Source: Pseudomonadota bacterium (GTDB lineage: Bacteria > Pseudomonadota > Alphaproteobacteria > Rhodobacterales > Rhodobacteraceae). Taken from it: a DNA stretch of 64,000 bases. Both the position numbers and the translations under genes were made by a program. Under the pieces are notes generated by a model that did no database searches, was not told the origin of the DNA, and was given only the letters and a program-made list of their open reading frames with translations. Positions 8,865-17,613 of the stretch are shown here, piece after piece; the first letter of the stretch is position 1; the number at the start of each line of letters is the position of its first letter. The DNA is taken from contig JAIUPC010000004.1 in assembly GCA_020161655.1 (NCBI GenBank), positions 62,001 through 126,000 of the forward strand. Reading direction: 5' to 3'.

Positions 8865-9725
8865 GTGATCCCCTTCAACGCCCGCTCGACGTTTCTGATG
8901 GCACCGGCGCTCGCCTGGCTGACGGCGCTCATGGTGGTGCCTTGCGCGCTGATCCTCGCGCTCGGGTTCTTCCGGCGCGGGGTTTACGGCGGGATCGAAT
9001 ACACCTTCACGCTTGAGAACTTCGCTCTTCTGGGCGACCCGCTCTACGCCGGCATCTTCCTGACCTCGGCGCGGATCGCGGGCACCGCGACCCTGATCGC
9101 CGTAGTGATCGGCTATGCCGCGGCCTATGCCATCGCCGCGGCGCCGCGCCACCGCCAGCCGACTTTGCTGTTCTTCGCGGTGCTTCCGTTCTGGTCTAAC
9201 TACCTGATCCGCACCTATGCCTGGATCGTGCTTTTGAACCGCGAGGGGCTCATCACCCAGGGCCTGAGGCTGATCGGATACGAGGGTGAGCCGCCGTCGC
9301 TTCTCTACACGGAAGGCGCGGTCATCACCGGGCTGGTCTACAACTACCTGCCCTTCGTGATCCTCGCCTGCTATGCGCCCCTGTCCCGGATGAACCCCGA
9401 ACTGGCGGAAGCCTCGCGCGATCTTGGCGCCTCGGCGTTCACCACGTTCCGGCGGGTGATCCTGCCGATGACGGTGCCGGGCATCGCGGCCGGGGCGGTC
9501 TTCGTCTTCGTCCTCTCGATCGGCAATTTCATCACCCCGGCGCTTCTTGGCGGCGGGCGGTTCCAGATGATCGGCAACCTTGTCTATGCCCAGTTCCTGA
9601 CGGCGAATGACTGGCCCTTCGGGGCGGCGCTGTCGATGGCGCTCATCGCGCTCATGATGGGGCTGCTGACGCTTCAGGCCTTTGTCGCCGAAAGGGCCGG
9701 GGGGAGGGGGCCGAGCGATGGCTGA
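8865..9725 (+). CDS. ABC permease, PotB/PotH type (cluster 1)
   Basis: Inner-membrane permease of 286 residues with six predicted helices. The binding-protein-dependent transport EAA loop is clear: ELAEASRDLGASAFTTFRRV followed by ILPMTVPGI. Start is taken as GTG at 8865 because it gives a charged N-terminus before TM1 (FLMAPALAWLTALMVVPCAL); an ATG at 8898 is the alternative but would trim TM1. The stop overlaps the next permease start by 8 bp, showing translational coupling. Pairs with the second permease as a heterodimer. Confidence 0.92.
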   Translation: MIPFNARSTFLMAPALAWLTALMVVPCALILALGFFRRGVYGGIEYTFTLENFALLGDPLYAGIFLTSARIAGTATLIAVVIGYAAAYAIAAAPRHRQPTLLFFAVLPFWSNYLIRTYAWIVLLNREGLITQGLRLIGYEGEPPSLLYTEGAVITGLVYNYLPFVILACYAPLSRMNPELAEASRDLGASAFTTFRRVILPMTVPGIAAGAVFVFVLSIGNFITPALLGGGRFQMIGNLVYAQFLTANDWPFGAALSMALIALMMGLLTLQAFVAERAGGRGPSDG

Positions 9726-10512
9726 GCGCACGCCCGCATCCCGGATGAGCCTCGCCACGGTCCTCGTCCTGACCTTCGCCTTCCTTTATATCCCGATCGC
9801 CGTTCTGGTCATCCTCAGTTTCAATGCCGGTGGCCTGCCCACCGCCTGGACCGGCTTTTCGGTCAAATGGTACGTAGCACTTCTGGGGAACGCCGACATT
9901 CTCGGGGCTGCGCTGAACACGCTGATCGTGGCCGTGGTTTCGACCCTGATCGCAGCGGTTCTCGGAACGCTGCTCGCGCTTGGCATCGAGACGCGGCGGC
10001 GCCGGGGCCGGGCGCTGGAAGCGCTGATCTTCGCGCCAATGATCATTCCCGACATCGTCCTTGCCATCGCCCTTCTGTCGTTCTTCTCGCTCCTGAAGGT
10101 TCCGATGGGATTGCACACGATCATCGTCAGCCACGTCGTCTTCAACCTCGCCTTCGTGTCGGCGGTGGTGCGGGCGCGGCTGAAGGGTTTCGACTGGTCG
10201 GTGACGGAAGCCTCCGCCGATCTCGGGGCGTCAGGCTTTACCACGTTTCGCCGGGTCACGCTGCCGCTGATCCTGCCCGCCGTCATCGCGGGCGCGCTCC
10301 TCGCCTTCTCGCTCTCGGTCGACGAGTTCATCATCGCCTTCTTCACCGCAGGGGCGGGCCGCGCCTCGACCACTCTGCCAATGCAGATCTTCGCCATGAT
10401 CCGCTTCGGCGTGACGCCCGAGATCAACGCCCTTGCCACGCTGGTGATGATCGTCTCGGTGACAGCACTCGCGCTGTCGCAGCGACTGAACCGCGGGGTG
10501 ATCGCGCCGTGA
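9718..10512 (+). CDS. ABC permease, PotC/PotI type (cluster 1)
   Basis: Second inner-membrane permease, 264 residues. ATG at 9718 overlaps the upstream TGA and is preceded by a strong G/A-rich ribosome site (GGGGGGAGGGGG). TM1 reads [20 protein letters not shown], then the family pattern [19 protein letters not shown]. The EAA loop is [20 protein letters not shown] with [20 protein letters not shown] after it. Its stop shares GTGA with the ATPase start, so all three transporter genes are translationally coupled. Confidence 0.93.
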   Translation: MAERTPASRMSLATVLVLTFAFLYIPIAVLVILSFNAGGLPTAWTGFSVKWYVALLGNADILGAALNTLIVAVVSTLIAAVLGTLLALGIETRRRRGRALEALIFAPMIIPDIVLAIALLSFFSLLKVPMGLHTIIVSHVVFNLAFVSAVVRARLKGFDWSVTEASADLGASGFTTFRRVTLPLILPAVIAGALLAFSLSVDEFIIAFFTAGAGRASTTLPMQIFAMIRFGVTPEINALATLVMIVSVTALALSQRLNRGVIAP

Positions 10513-11492
10513 ATCCGCTCTTGTCCATCGACAGCGTGTCGAAACGCTTCGGCAAGGTGGTTGCCGTTGACCGGCTGTCGCTCGACATCATGGAGAACGA
10601 GTTCTTCGCGCTCCTCGGCGCTTCCGGCTCGGGCAAGACGACGCTTCTTCGGATGCTCGCGGGCTTCGAGACGCCCGAGGAAGGGGCGATCCTGCTCGAC
10701 GGGCGCGACATCAGCCGCGTGCCGCCGAACCGGCGCCCGGTCAACCTGATGTTCCAGTCCTACGCGCTTTTCCCGCATATGACGGTGGAAGGGAACATCG
10801 CCTACGGGTTGGAAATGGTGCGGCTGCCCGGGCCTGAGATCCGAAGCCGGGTTGGCGAGATCATGGAGATCACCGAGCTTGCCCCCATGGCGGGGCGCAA
10901 GCCCGACCAGTTGTCGGGCGGCCAGCGCCAGCGGGTCGCCCTTGCGCGTGCGCTGGTGAAAAGGCCGCGGCTTCTTCTCCTCGACGAACCGCTCGGCGCG
11001 CTCGACAAGAAGCTCCGCGCCGCCATGCAGCTTGAACTGAAGCGGCTCCAGACCGAAGTCGGCATCACCTTCATCGTCGTGACCCACGATCAGGAAGAGG
11101 CGCTGGTCATGGCCGACCGCGTGGCCATCCTGAAAGATGGGCGGCTGCTGCAGGTGGGTACCCCGCATGAGGTCTACGAACGGCCGGTGAACCGCTACGC
11201 CGCCGACTTCATCGGGGTGATGAACTTCATCGAGGAGGGTGGCAGGACCATCGCGATCCGGCCCGAGCGCATCCACCTCTTCCCCGACCGCGCCGACCGC
11301 ACCACCGAGGGGCGCATCGCCGCGCGGGCCTATCACGGGCTCGACCTGCAACTCCATGTCGAAACCCCGCTCTGCCCGCGCCCGCTGCTCGTCCGTCTGA
11401 CCGCCGACGCGGCTGACCGCCGGCCGGTGGCCGAAGGCGAAATCGTCACGCTCGGCTGGAACGATGCCGATACCCGCATCTTCACCGAATAG
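10509..11492 (+). CDS. ABC importer ATPase, PotA type (cluster 1)
   Basis: Cytoplasmic ATPase of 327 residues, starting at GTG 10509 which overlaps the permease stop (GTGA). Walker A is GASGSGKTT, the signature is [15 protein letters not shown], Walker B is [14 protein letters not shown] and the switch His is in [10 protein letters not shown] shortened C-terminal TOBE-like regulatory domain follows ([12 protein letters not shown]). At 327 residues it is shorter than typical PotA because the C-terminal domain is reduced. It energises the permease pair; the next gene begins 15 bp later. Confidence 0.94.
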   Translation: MNPLLSIDSVSKRFGKVVAVDRLSLDIMENEFFALLGASGSGKTTLLRMLAGFETPEEGAILLDGRDISRVPPNRRPVNLMFQSYALFPHMTVEGNIAYGLEMVRLPGPEIRSRVGEIMEITELAPMAGRKPDQLSGGQRQRVALARALVKRPRLLLLDEPLGALDKKLRAAMQLELKRLQTEVGITFIVVTHDQEEALVMADRVAILKDGRLLQVGTPHEVYERPVNRYAADFIGVMNFIEEGGRTIAIRPERIHLFPDRADRTTEGRIAARAYHGLDLQLHVETPLCPRPLLVRLTADAADRRPVAEGEIVTLGWNDADTRIFTE

Positions 11493-11507
11493 GACAGGGA
11501 GCCATCA

Positions 11508-12782
11508 ATGACCCGGAAGACCTTTGCCTTTTTCCCCGAAGCCGCCTTCGGCCCGGCCTTGAACTCCGTCGGCATCGCCCAGGCCGTCGAGGCGCTGGGT
11601 CACAGGGCGGTCTTCCTCTCGGACCCGGGGTTCGTGGAGGTCTACAGGGGCTACGGCTTCGAGGCGCATCCCGTGGCATTGTCCGAACCGATGCCGCCGG
11701 AACAGATGGCGAAGTTCTGGGAGGACTTCATCAACGGTCACATCCCCAACTTCCGCAAGTCGCCCTATGACCAGATCGACAACTATGTGAAGGACTGCTG
11801 GACCGCGATCGTGGACAGCGCGAAATGGGCGCAGAAGGATCTGCCGGGCGTTCTCGCCAAGGTGAAACCCGACGTGATCGCGGTGGACAACGTGATCCTC
11901 TTTCCCGCGATCAAGCAGTACGGCGTCCCGTGGGTCCGCGTCATCTCCTGTTCCGAGAACGAGATCGAGGATGAAGAGATCCCGCCGCATCTGTCGGGCT
12001 GCGGCGAGAAGGACTTTGCCTGCCACAAAGCCTATCGCGACCGCTTCAACGAGGTCATCCGGCCGATCCACGACGACTTCAACGGCTTTCTCGCGCAATA
12101 TGATGAGGAGCCCTATCCGATCGGCCAGTTCTTCGAGGCTTCGCCCTACCTCAACCTGCTCCTCTACCCCGAGCCGGTGAAGTTCCACCGCAAGGACCCG
12201 CTCGATCCGGCCCGCTTCCAGTATCTCGAAGGCTGCGTGCGGAAGGAGGCGGCCTATGAGGTGCCGACTTTCGCGAAGAACAACGACGGGCCGCTGATCT
12301 ATGTGTCCTTCGGCTCGCTCGGCGCGGGCGATACCGAGCTTTTGAAGCGGATCATCGCGGCCATCGGCACTTCCCGGTTCCGCGCGCTGGTGAACGTCGG
12401 CGACTATCAGGGCGAATATGCCGACCTGCCGGGCAACGTCCATGTCGCGGGGTGGTTCCCGCAGCCCTCGGTCATCCCGCAGGTCGATGCGGTGATCCAC
12501 CACGGCGGCAACAACTCCTTCACCGAATGCCTCTACTTCGGCAAACCGGCGATCATCATGCCCTATGTCTGGGACGGTCACGACAACGCGACCCGCGTCC
12601 AGGAAACCGGTCACGGCTTCAAGATGCCGCGCTACGACTGGACCGACGCGGAGCTTCTGGCGAAGCTCGAGACATGCCTGACCGACAGGGCGATGGCGGG
12701 CAAGCTCGCGGCGACCGCGATGCACATGCAGGCTGAGAGCGGACCGGCCAAGGCCGCGAAGCTTCTTGTAGGGCTTTTGTGA
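11508..12782 (+). CDS. GT1-like glycosyltransferase (MGT/UGT fold), paralogue B
   Basis: A 424-residue GT-B protein closely resembling paralogue A at 5316-6644, including the opening FFPEAAFGPALNSVGIAQAV. The donor half has IYVSFGSLGAGD, VAGWFPQPSVIPQVDAVIHH and HHGGNNSFTECLYFGKP. As in paralogue A, the catalytic His of canonical GT1 enzymes is absent from the first loop (GPALN), and the donor DQ motif is WDGHDNA. The start has an AGGACAGGGAG ribosome site. Placed between the ABC ATPase and three cupin genes, it should act on the imported solute or a derivative. Shared divergence of both copies argues for a conserved altered function, not decay. Confidence 0.87.
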   Translation: MTRKTFAFFPEAAFGPALNSVGIAQAVEALGHRAVFLSDPGFVEVYRGYGFEAHPVALSEPMPPEQMAKFWEDFINGHIPNFRKSPYDQIDNYVKDCWTAIVDSAKWAQKDLPGVLAKVKPDVIAVDNVILFPAIKQYGVPWVRVISCSENEIEDEEIPPHLSGCGEKDFACHKAYRDRFNEVIRPIHDDFNGFLAQYDEEPYPIGQFFEASPYLNLLLYPEPVKFHRKDPLDPARFQYLEGCVRKEAAYEVPTFAKNNDGPLIYVSFGSLGAGDTELLKRIIAAIGTSRFRALVNVGDYQGEYADLPGNVHVAGWFPQPSVIPQVDAVIHHGGNNSFTECLYFGKPAIIMPYVWDGHDNATRVQETGHGFKMPRYDWTDAELLAKLETCLTDRAMAGKLAATAMHMQAESGPAKAAKLLVGLL

Positions 12783-13147
12783 TGAGCAGCGCCCCGCATC
12801 TTCACAACGCTTCGACACGCGACGACCTCGTGGACTGGGGCGCCCAGCCGGGCACGCTTGCCGGCGCGTCGCATTCCTCGGGGCGGCTGGTCCACAAGGG
12901 GCCGGACAACCGCCCGGAAATCGGCATATGGGTCTGCACGCCGGGGCGCTGGCGGCTCTCGATCCCGCGCTACGAGTTCTGCCATTTCGTCATGGGCCGC
13001 GCCACCTATCGGTCTGACGGGGGCGAGGTCATCGAGATAGGCCCCGGCACCGCCGTTCTCTTCCCCGCCGGCTGGGCCGGGGAATGCGAGGTGCATGAGA
13101 CCATCCGCAACACCTACTATCTGACCGACAGGGAGACAGGGAAATGA
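12782..13147 (+). CDS. DUF861-type cupin, tandem copy 1
   Basis: Small single-domain cupin of about 121 residues (GTG at 12779 or ATG at 12782; both overlap the GT1 stop in GTGATGA). It shares with the next two genes the pattern GxWxCTPG, EFCxFxxGR and a distal VxETI block. Likely metal-site residues are present: Glu and His of YEFCHFVMG and His of CEVHETI. Such cupins (COG3450) occur in catabolic operons as isomerases, aminohydrolases or binding proteins. Its stop overlaps the start of copy 2 by four bases. Reaction unknown. Confidence 0.85.
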   Translation: MSSAPHLHNASTRDDLVDWGAQPGTLAGASHSSGRLVHKGPDNRPEIGIWVCTPGRWRLSIPRYEFCHFVMGRATYRSDGGEVIEIGPGTAVLFPAGWAGECEVHETIRNTYYLTDRETGK

Positions 13148-13485
13148 CCACGCCGCACTGGCCGAACGCAGCTGCCGTGACGCTTGACGACTGGGGGCCG
13201 AGCAAGAACGTGCTCGAAGGTGCGCCGCACCTCTCGGGCAAGGTGATGCACGCAAATCCCGACGGGTCGAGCGAATGCGGCCTCTGGTCCTGCACGCCCG
13301 GCAGGCGCCGCGTCACCATTCCCGCGGACGAATTCTGCTATTTCGTCGCGGGCCGTGGCAGCTACATCGCCGACGACGGGCAGGACATACCCATCGCCCC
13401 CGGCGCCATGGTCTTCTTTCCGGCCGGCTGGAGCGGCCTCTGCATCGTCACCGAAACCGTCACCAAGGCCTTCATGAGCCGATAG
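13144..13485 (+). CDS. DUF861-type cupin, tandem copy 2 (metal ligands altered)
   Basis: A 113-residue cupin paralogous to its neighbours, with LWSCTPGRRRVTIPADEFC and FFPAGWSGLC matching their blocks. The two positions occupied by His in copies 1 and 3 are Tyr (EFCYF) and Thr (VTETV), so metal binding is probably lost. The frame is intact and tightly packed (4-bp overlap with copy 1, 7 bp before copy 3), so it is likely expressed, perhaps as a structural partner of an active copy. Function unknown. Confidence 0.83.
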   Translation: MTTPHWPNAAAVTLDDWGPSKNVLEGAPHLSGKVMHANPDGSSECGLWSCTPGRRRVTIPADEFCYFVAGRGSYIADDGQDIPIAPGAMVFFPAGWSGLCIVTETVTKAFMSR

Positions 13486-13492
13486 GACAAAC

Positions 13493-13840
13493 ATGACCAC
13501 CCCACCTTTGATGCGCCGACCTCTTGAACAGACCGACCTCGTCGACTGGGGCGTGATCCCGACCATGATCGAGGGCGAAAGCCGCACCTCGGGCCGCGTG
13601 ATCTACAAGGGCCCCGATGGCGAAAGCGAAAGCGGCCTCTGGGTCTGTACGCCCGGCAAGTGGTTCTGCCACGTCACCCGCGACGAGTTCTGCCACTTTC
13701 TCGAAGGGCGCTGCACCTATGTCCACGAGTCCGGCGAGGTGATCGAGATCACGCCCGACACGGCGGCCTTCTTCCCGCAGGACTGGAAGGGCACCTGCAC
13801 CGTCCACGAGACCATCAAGAAGGTCTACATGATCCGCTGA
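13493..13840 (+). CDS. DUF861-type cupin, tandem copy 3
   Basis: A 115-residue cupin. It keeps the shared motifs SGLWVCTPGKW, RDEFCHFLEGR and CTVHETIKKVYM, including both candidate metal-ligand His residues missing from copy 2. It starts seven bases after copy 2 and ends six bases before the aldehyde dehydrogenase start, inside the same operon. It probably handles the same or a related metabolite as copy 1. Enzymatic versus binding role cannot be decided from sequence. Confidence 0.85.
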   Translation: MTTPPLMRRPLEQTDLVDWGVIPTMIEGESRTSGRVIYKGPDGESESGLWVCTPGKWFCHVTRDEFCHFLEGRCTYVHESGEVIEITPDTAAFFPQDWKGTCTVHETIKKVYMIR

Positions 13841-13846
13841 GGCACC

Positions 13847-15355
13847 ATGGAATTCGATCCTACCCGCCCCGCCTTCTTCGTCACGCCCCGGTTTCACCCG
13901 ATGTCGGGCATGGCGCGCGATGTCAGCGACCCCGCGACGCTTGACCCCGTGGGGCGCATCGCCGAGGCCTCGGAAGCCGAGACTGAGGCCGTGCTCGACG
14001 CCGTCAGCGCCGTGCAGGCGAAATGGAAGCGGCTGGATGCCAAGGCTCGCGCCAAGATGCTCCACGACCTCGCCAATGTCATCGAGGCAACGGACCACCG
14101 GGCGGCCGCGATCCTGATGAGCCGCGAGATGGGCAAACCCTATCCCGAGGCCATCGGCGAGATCGCGAATTGCGCGCCGGTCTTTCGCTATTATGCCGAG
14201 ATGGCGCGGGATGAAGCGGGCAAGGTCGCGGGAACAACTCAGGCCGGATCGTTCCAGTATGCGCGCTACGAACCCTATGGCGTCTCGGTCCACATCATGC
14301 CGTTCAACTTCCCGGTCCTCCTGATGTGCTGGACGGTCGCGGCCTCGCTCGCCGCAGGGAATGGCTGCATCGTGAAGCCGGCGCCGGCAACGACATTGTC
14401 CACGCTCGAGTTCATGAAATGCTTCGGCGGGTTGCCGGAAGGCCTCGTCGCTTGTCTGCCGGGCGGGGCAGCGCTGGCCGAGCGGCTGATCGCTTCGCCG
14501 CGGACCCATGCCGTCGCCTTCACCGGGTCGGTCGCCGCCGGCAAGGCGGTGGGCATGGCCGCAGCGGCAGCGATGAAACCCGCCGTGATCGAGGCGGGCG
14601 GCAGCGACCCGATGATCATCTGCGAGAGCGCCCCCCTCGATGTCGCGGCTGCAGGGGCGGTGACGGCGGCCTTCCACCTCTCCGGGCAGGTCTGTACCTC
14701 GGCCGAGCGGTTCTATGTCGTCGACGCGGTTCACGACGCTTTCGTCAGCGCCTTCGCCGAACGGGCAAAGGCGCTTCGCGTTGGCAACGGGCTTGCTAAG
14801 TCCGAAATCGGCCCGCTGGTGTCAGAGGCCGCACGCGCCCGTGTGGAACGGCTTGTCGCGGACGCGGTGGCCAAGGGGGCAAAGGTCGTCACGGGCGGCC
14901 GGGTGCCCCCCGAATTTGACAAGGGCTGGTTCTATGAGCCGACGATCCTGACGGGCTGCGCCGATGATATGGAGCTTCTGCAATCGGAATGCTTCGGCCC
15001 CGTGGCGGCTATCGTCCGGGTAAATGACTTCGAAGAGGCCGTGACCCGGGCCAATGCTTCGCCGTTCGGGCTGGGCGCCTCGGTCTTCACGACAAGTCTC
15101 GCGGAGGCGATGGAAGCCGCCGAACGGCTCGAATCCGGCATGGTCTGGATCAACAATCCGCTCATCGACAACGATGCGCTGCCCTTTGGCGGCTGGAAGG
15201 CCTCCGGCCTCGGGCGTGAGCTCGGGCGGCAGGGGCTGGACGCCTTCAGGCGGACCAAGATGGTCATTCTCGACCACAAGCCGGTGGTGCAGGGCTGGTG
15301 GTATCCCTATCCCGACGACTGGTTTCTCGACAGCGGCGGGCGGGGCACGGGCTGA
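13847..15355 (+). CDS. NAD(P)-dependent aldehyde dehydrogenase
   Basis: A 502-residue aldehyde dehydrogenase superfamily enzyme oxidising an aldehyde to its acid. The catalytic Cys lies in SGQVCTSAERF (about residue 283), the general-base Glu in IEAGGSDPMI (about 249; the usual ELGG reads EAGG), the stabilising Asn in MPFNFPVLL (154) and the cofactor-binding Lys in VKPAPATT (177). C-terminal ECFGPVAAI and LPFGGWKASGLGRELG are standard. It ends the operon that begins with the amine-type importer, which suggests oxidation of an amino-aldehyde or sugar-derived aldehyde. Closest group by motifs: succinate-semialdehyde/aminobutyraldehyde dehydrogenases; substrate not proven. Confidence 0.92.
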   Translation: MEFDPTRPAFFVTPRFHPMSGMARDVSDPATLDPVGRIAEASEAETEAVLDAVSAVQAKWKRLDAKARAKMLHDLANVIEATDHRAAAILMSREMGKPYPEAIGEIANCAPVFRYYAEMARDEAGKVAGTTQAGSFQYARYEPYGVSVHIMPFNFPVLLMCWTVAASLAAGNGCIVKPAPATTLSTLEFMKCFGGLPEGLVACLPGGAALAERLIASPRTHAVAFTGSVAAGKAVGMAAAAAMKPAVIEAGGSDPMIICESAPLDVAAAGAVTAAFHLSGQVCTSAERFYVVDAVHDAFVSAFAERAKALRVGNGLAKSEIGPLVSEAARARVERLVADAVAKGAKVVTGGRVPPEFDKGWFYEPTILTGCADDMELLQSECFGPVAAIVRVNDFEEAVTRANASPFGLGASVFTTSLAEAMEAAERLESGMVWINNPLIDNDALPFGGWKASGLGRELGRQGLDAFRRTKMVILDHKPVVQGWWYPYPDDWFLDSGGRGTG

Positions 15356-15441
15356 AAGACCGACTTCGCCGGCGACGCCGGGCGGATTTGTCAGAAGAAC
15401 CTAGCCGGCGGTGGAGCAGGGGGGCTGGCCAAAGGTGGACC

Positions 15442-16245
15442 CTACGACAGCCTCTCGCGGATGTTTGCGCTGATGGCGCGCGCCGTTTCGCGGATCAGGT
15501 CGGGAAAGGTCGCCAGTGCGGCCTTTTCCTTCCAGCGGGTGTTCGGCACCGAAATGTTGATCGCGGCAACTCCCTTGCCCGCTGCGTCCGTGATGGCCGC
15601 GCCGAAGGCTAGGTCCGTCGGGTAATATTGGCAGAAAGCCGTCGAAAAACCATCCGCCGCCGCGCTGTCTATGATCTCAACGAGACGATCGGGATCGGTT
15701 TCGGTGGTGTCGAGGTGTTTTTCGAGTTTTGAAGAAGCGAGGAACTCAATCGCCTGTTTCCGCTCGATCGCGGCCAGATAGGCCCGCCCGCCCGACGAGC
15801 AGTACATCGGCAGCAACTGCCCCAGTGGCATGGGCGCGACAAGCTGGTTCGACCCGGGAAACCGACAGACGCAGATCATGTTCGTACCTGATGGCCGCCA
15901 GAGGTTCACGCTTTCCTTGGTGCTGGCCGAAAGCCCCGCGATGTAGGGTTCGGCATAGCCGATCAGCGGGTCGGACGTCATGTAGCGCCAGCCAAGCTCA
16001 AGGATCTTGGTCGACAGGCTGTAGCGCTTGCTCTCGGGGTCTTTCTGCAGATAGCCGAGATCTTCCAGCGTGAAAGCCAGCCGCTGCGCAGCACTTTTGC
16101 TGATGCCGGCACTTTCGGCCAGTTCCGGCAGGCTCATCGTCCGGCGCGATGGGCCGAATGCACGCATCAGCTCGAAAACCTTCTTCGTCGAATGGTTGAA
16201 GAGCGGCGAATTCTCGGCGATCGGGCTGGGTGATTCATCCTGCAT
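15442..16245 (-). CDS. IclR-family transcriptional regulator
   Basis: A 267-residue regulator. The N-terminal winged helix is visible in MSLPELAESAGISKSAAQRL then FTLEDLGYLQKDPESKRYSL. The C-terminal IclR effector domain includes ICVCRFPGSNQLVAPMPLGQ and LPMYCSSGGRAYLA. It is convergent with the aldehyde dehydrogenase and divergent from the second ABC operon (212-bp spacer), so that operon is its likely target. A dyad in the spacer at 16347-16361 may be its operator. Confidence 0.92.
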   Translation of the reverse strand: MQDESPSPIAENSPLFNHSTKKVFELMRAFGPSRRTMSLPELAESAGISKSAAQRLAFTLEDLGYLQKDPESKRYSLSTKILELGWRYMTSDPLIGYAEPYIAGLSASTKESVNLWRPSGTNMICVCRFPGSNQLVAPMPLGQLLPMYCSSGGRAYLAAIERKQAIEFLASSKLEKHLDTTETDPDRLVEIIDSAAADGFSTAFCQYYPTDLAFGAAITDAAGKGVAAINISVPNTRWKEKAALATFPDLIRETARAISANIRERLS

Positions 16246-16346
16246 TCAGTCCGCCTTTGCCTTCTGCGTCACCGCCGGAACCTAACAAGCGGTGCCGGCT
16301 ACTTCAATGAGTATCGATCCGATTTGATCAAAATTCAATTGCTTTG

Positions 16347-16361
16347 TATCGCATAGCGATA
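16347..16361. promoter_or_regulatory. Candidate IclR operator (TATCGC-ATA-GCGATA)
   Basis: Perfect 15-bp palindrome in the AT-rich spacer between the IclR gene and the second importer operon. IclR-family operators are commonly short palindromes of about this size. It lies 97 bp upstream of the binding-protein start. A nearby TATCGATCCGATTTGATC stretch is also weakly symmetric. Confidence 0.45.
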
Positions 16362-16457
16362 TAGTTACATCTCAAACGCGGGAATCAATTCCGGTGCGGT
16401 CAGGATGATCGGCAGTCCTGCACCAAGTGACACCTAGGGAGCCGACAGGGAGAAGTC

Positions 16458-17534
16458 ATGAAACATCAGGGATTTGCACTAGCAGCCGCTGCGGCAGTCG
16501 TGCTGGCGGCAGGGTCTGCGGTTGCCCAAAATGGTGCCCCGGTGGCAGGTGAAACGGCGGAAGGGTCGCTGGCGGGCAAGACGCTGACCTTCGTGTCCTG
16601 GGGCGGCATCTACCAGGACGGCCAGGCCAAGGCGCTGGAAGCCTTCGCCGCGCAGTCCGGCGCGACCATCCTGCAGGACGGCCCGACCGAGGTTGCCAAG
16701 CTGAAGGCGCAGGTGGAATCGGGCAATGTGACCTGGGATGTCGTCGATACCGGCGACCTGACGCCCTATGTGCATTGCGGCACGCTCTTCCAGGAGCTGG
16801 ATCTCTCGAAGATCGACGTCTCGAAGGTGCCGGAGGGCCAGGTCGGCCCCTGCAGCGTTCCGGCGGTGAACTACGGCGTCGTGCTGATGTACAACACCGA
16901 AACCTATGGCGATAACCCGCCGACCTCGTGGAACGACTTCTTCGACACCGAGAAGTTCCCCGGCCTGCGCGCCGTCGATGGTACCGGCGACCCGAGCGGG
17001 CCGCTGATGGAACTCGGCCTGATCGCGGCTGGCGGGTCAACCGCAGCGATGACGGTCGCCGACATCGACACCGGCATCCAGAAGATCCGCGATCTGGGCG
17101 AAGACACCATCTTCTACAAGACCGGTGCGGAATCCCAGCAACTGGCCGAATCCGGCGAAGCCGACATGATCATGATGTGGTCGGGCCGCGCGATGGAGGC
17201 GACCAAGAACGGGGCCAAGTTCGCGCCGGTCTGGAAGGACTGGATCGTCGCCATGGACCAGCTTGCCATCCCGGTCGGGGTGAAAGACGTCGACGGGGCC
17301 CATGCGATGGTCAACGCCTATCTTGGCAAGACGGCGCAAGAGACCGTCAGCGAGATGACCTCCTATTCGCCGGTCAACACCGAAGCCCAGCCGAAGCTTG
17401 GCGAGGATGAGGCGAAGTTTCTGACCAGCAGCCCGGAACGGCTTGCGACGGCCTATTACCAGAACATCCCGTTCTGGGTCGAGAATGCCACCGTCGCCAC
17501 CGAAAAGTGGAACGCGCTCCTCTCGGGAAACTGA
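16458..17534 (+). CDS. Polyamine-type ABC importer, periplasmic binding protein (cluster 2)
   Basis: Periplasmic binding protein (COG0687-like), 358 residues, with a signal peptide ending VLAAGSAVAQ before NGAPVAG. Core blocks: LTFVSWGGIYQDGQAKALEA, VTWDVVDTGDLTPYVHCG, VNYGVVLMYNTETY and ADMIMMWSGRAMEA. A GACAGGGAG ribosome site precedes the ATG. It differs clearly from the cluster 1 and 3 proteins, implying another ligand. It heads an operon with two permeases, an ATPase and a flavin oxidase, and is followed by a strong hairpin. Confidence 0.92.
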   Translation: MKHQGFALAAAAAVVLAAGSAVAQNGAPVAGETAEGSLAGKTLTFVSWGGIYQDGQAKALEAFAAQSGATILQDGPTEVAKLKAQVESGNVTWDVVDTGDLTPYVHCGTLFQELDLSKIDVSKVPEGQVGPCSVPAVNYGVVLMYNTETYGDNPPTSWNDFFDTEKFPGLRAVDGTGDPSGPLMELGLIAAGGSTAAMTVADIDTGIQKIRDLGEDTIFYKTGAESQQLAESGEADMIMMWSGRAMEATKNGAKFAPVWKDWIVAMDQLAIPVGVKDVDGAHAMVNAYLGKTAQETVSEMTSYSPVNTEAQPKLGEDEAKFLTSSPERLATAYYQNIPFWVENATVATEKWNALLSGN

Positions 17535-17572
17535 CCGGCGCAGTACCGCCACCGCAGATGAACCTTGAACCA

Positions 17573-17595
17573 CCCCCGGCCATTCAGGCCGGGGG
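17573..17595 (+). terminator. Hairpin after binding-protein gene (cluster 2)
   Basis: Perfect 9-bp stem CCCCCGGCC/GGCCGGGGG with a 5-nt loop, between the binding-protein stop and the permease start. No T-tract follows, so attenuation or 3'-end mRNA protection fits better than full termination. Confidence 0.55.
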
Positions 17596-17613
17596 GGAAC
17601 GCAGGACCGAAAG

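Noticed and set aside
9786-11357. 523-codon minus-strand frame under the cluster 1 permease and ATPase
   Set aside because: Covers two coupled plus-strand transporter genes whose motifs are unmistakable.
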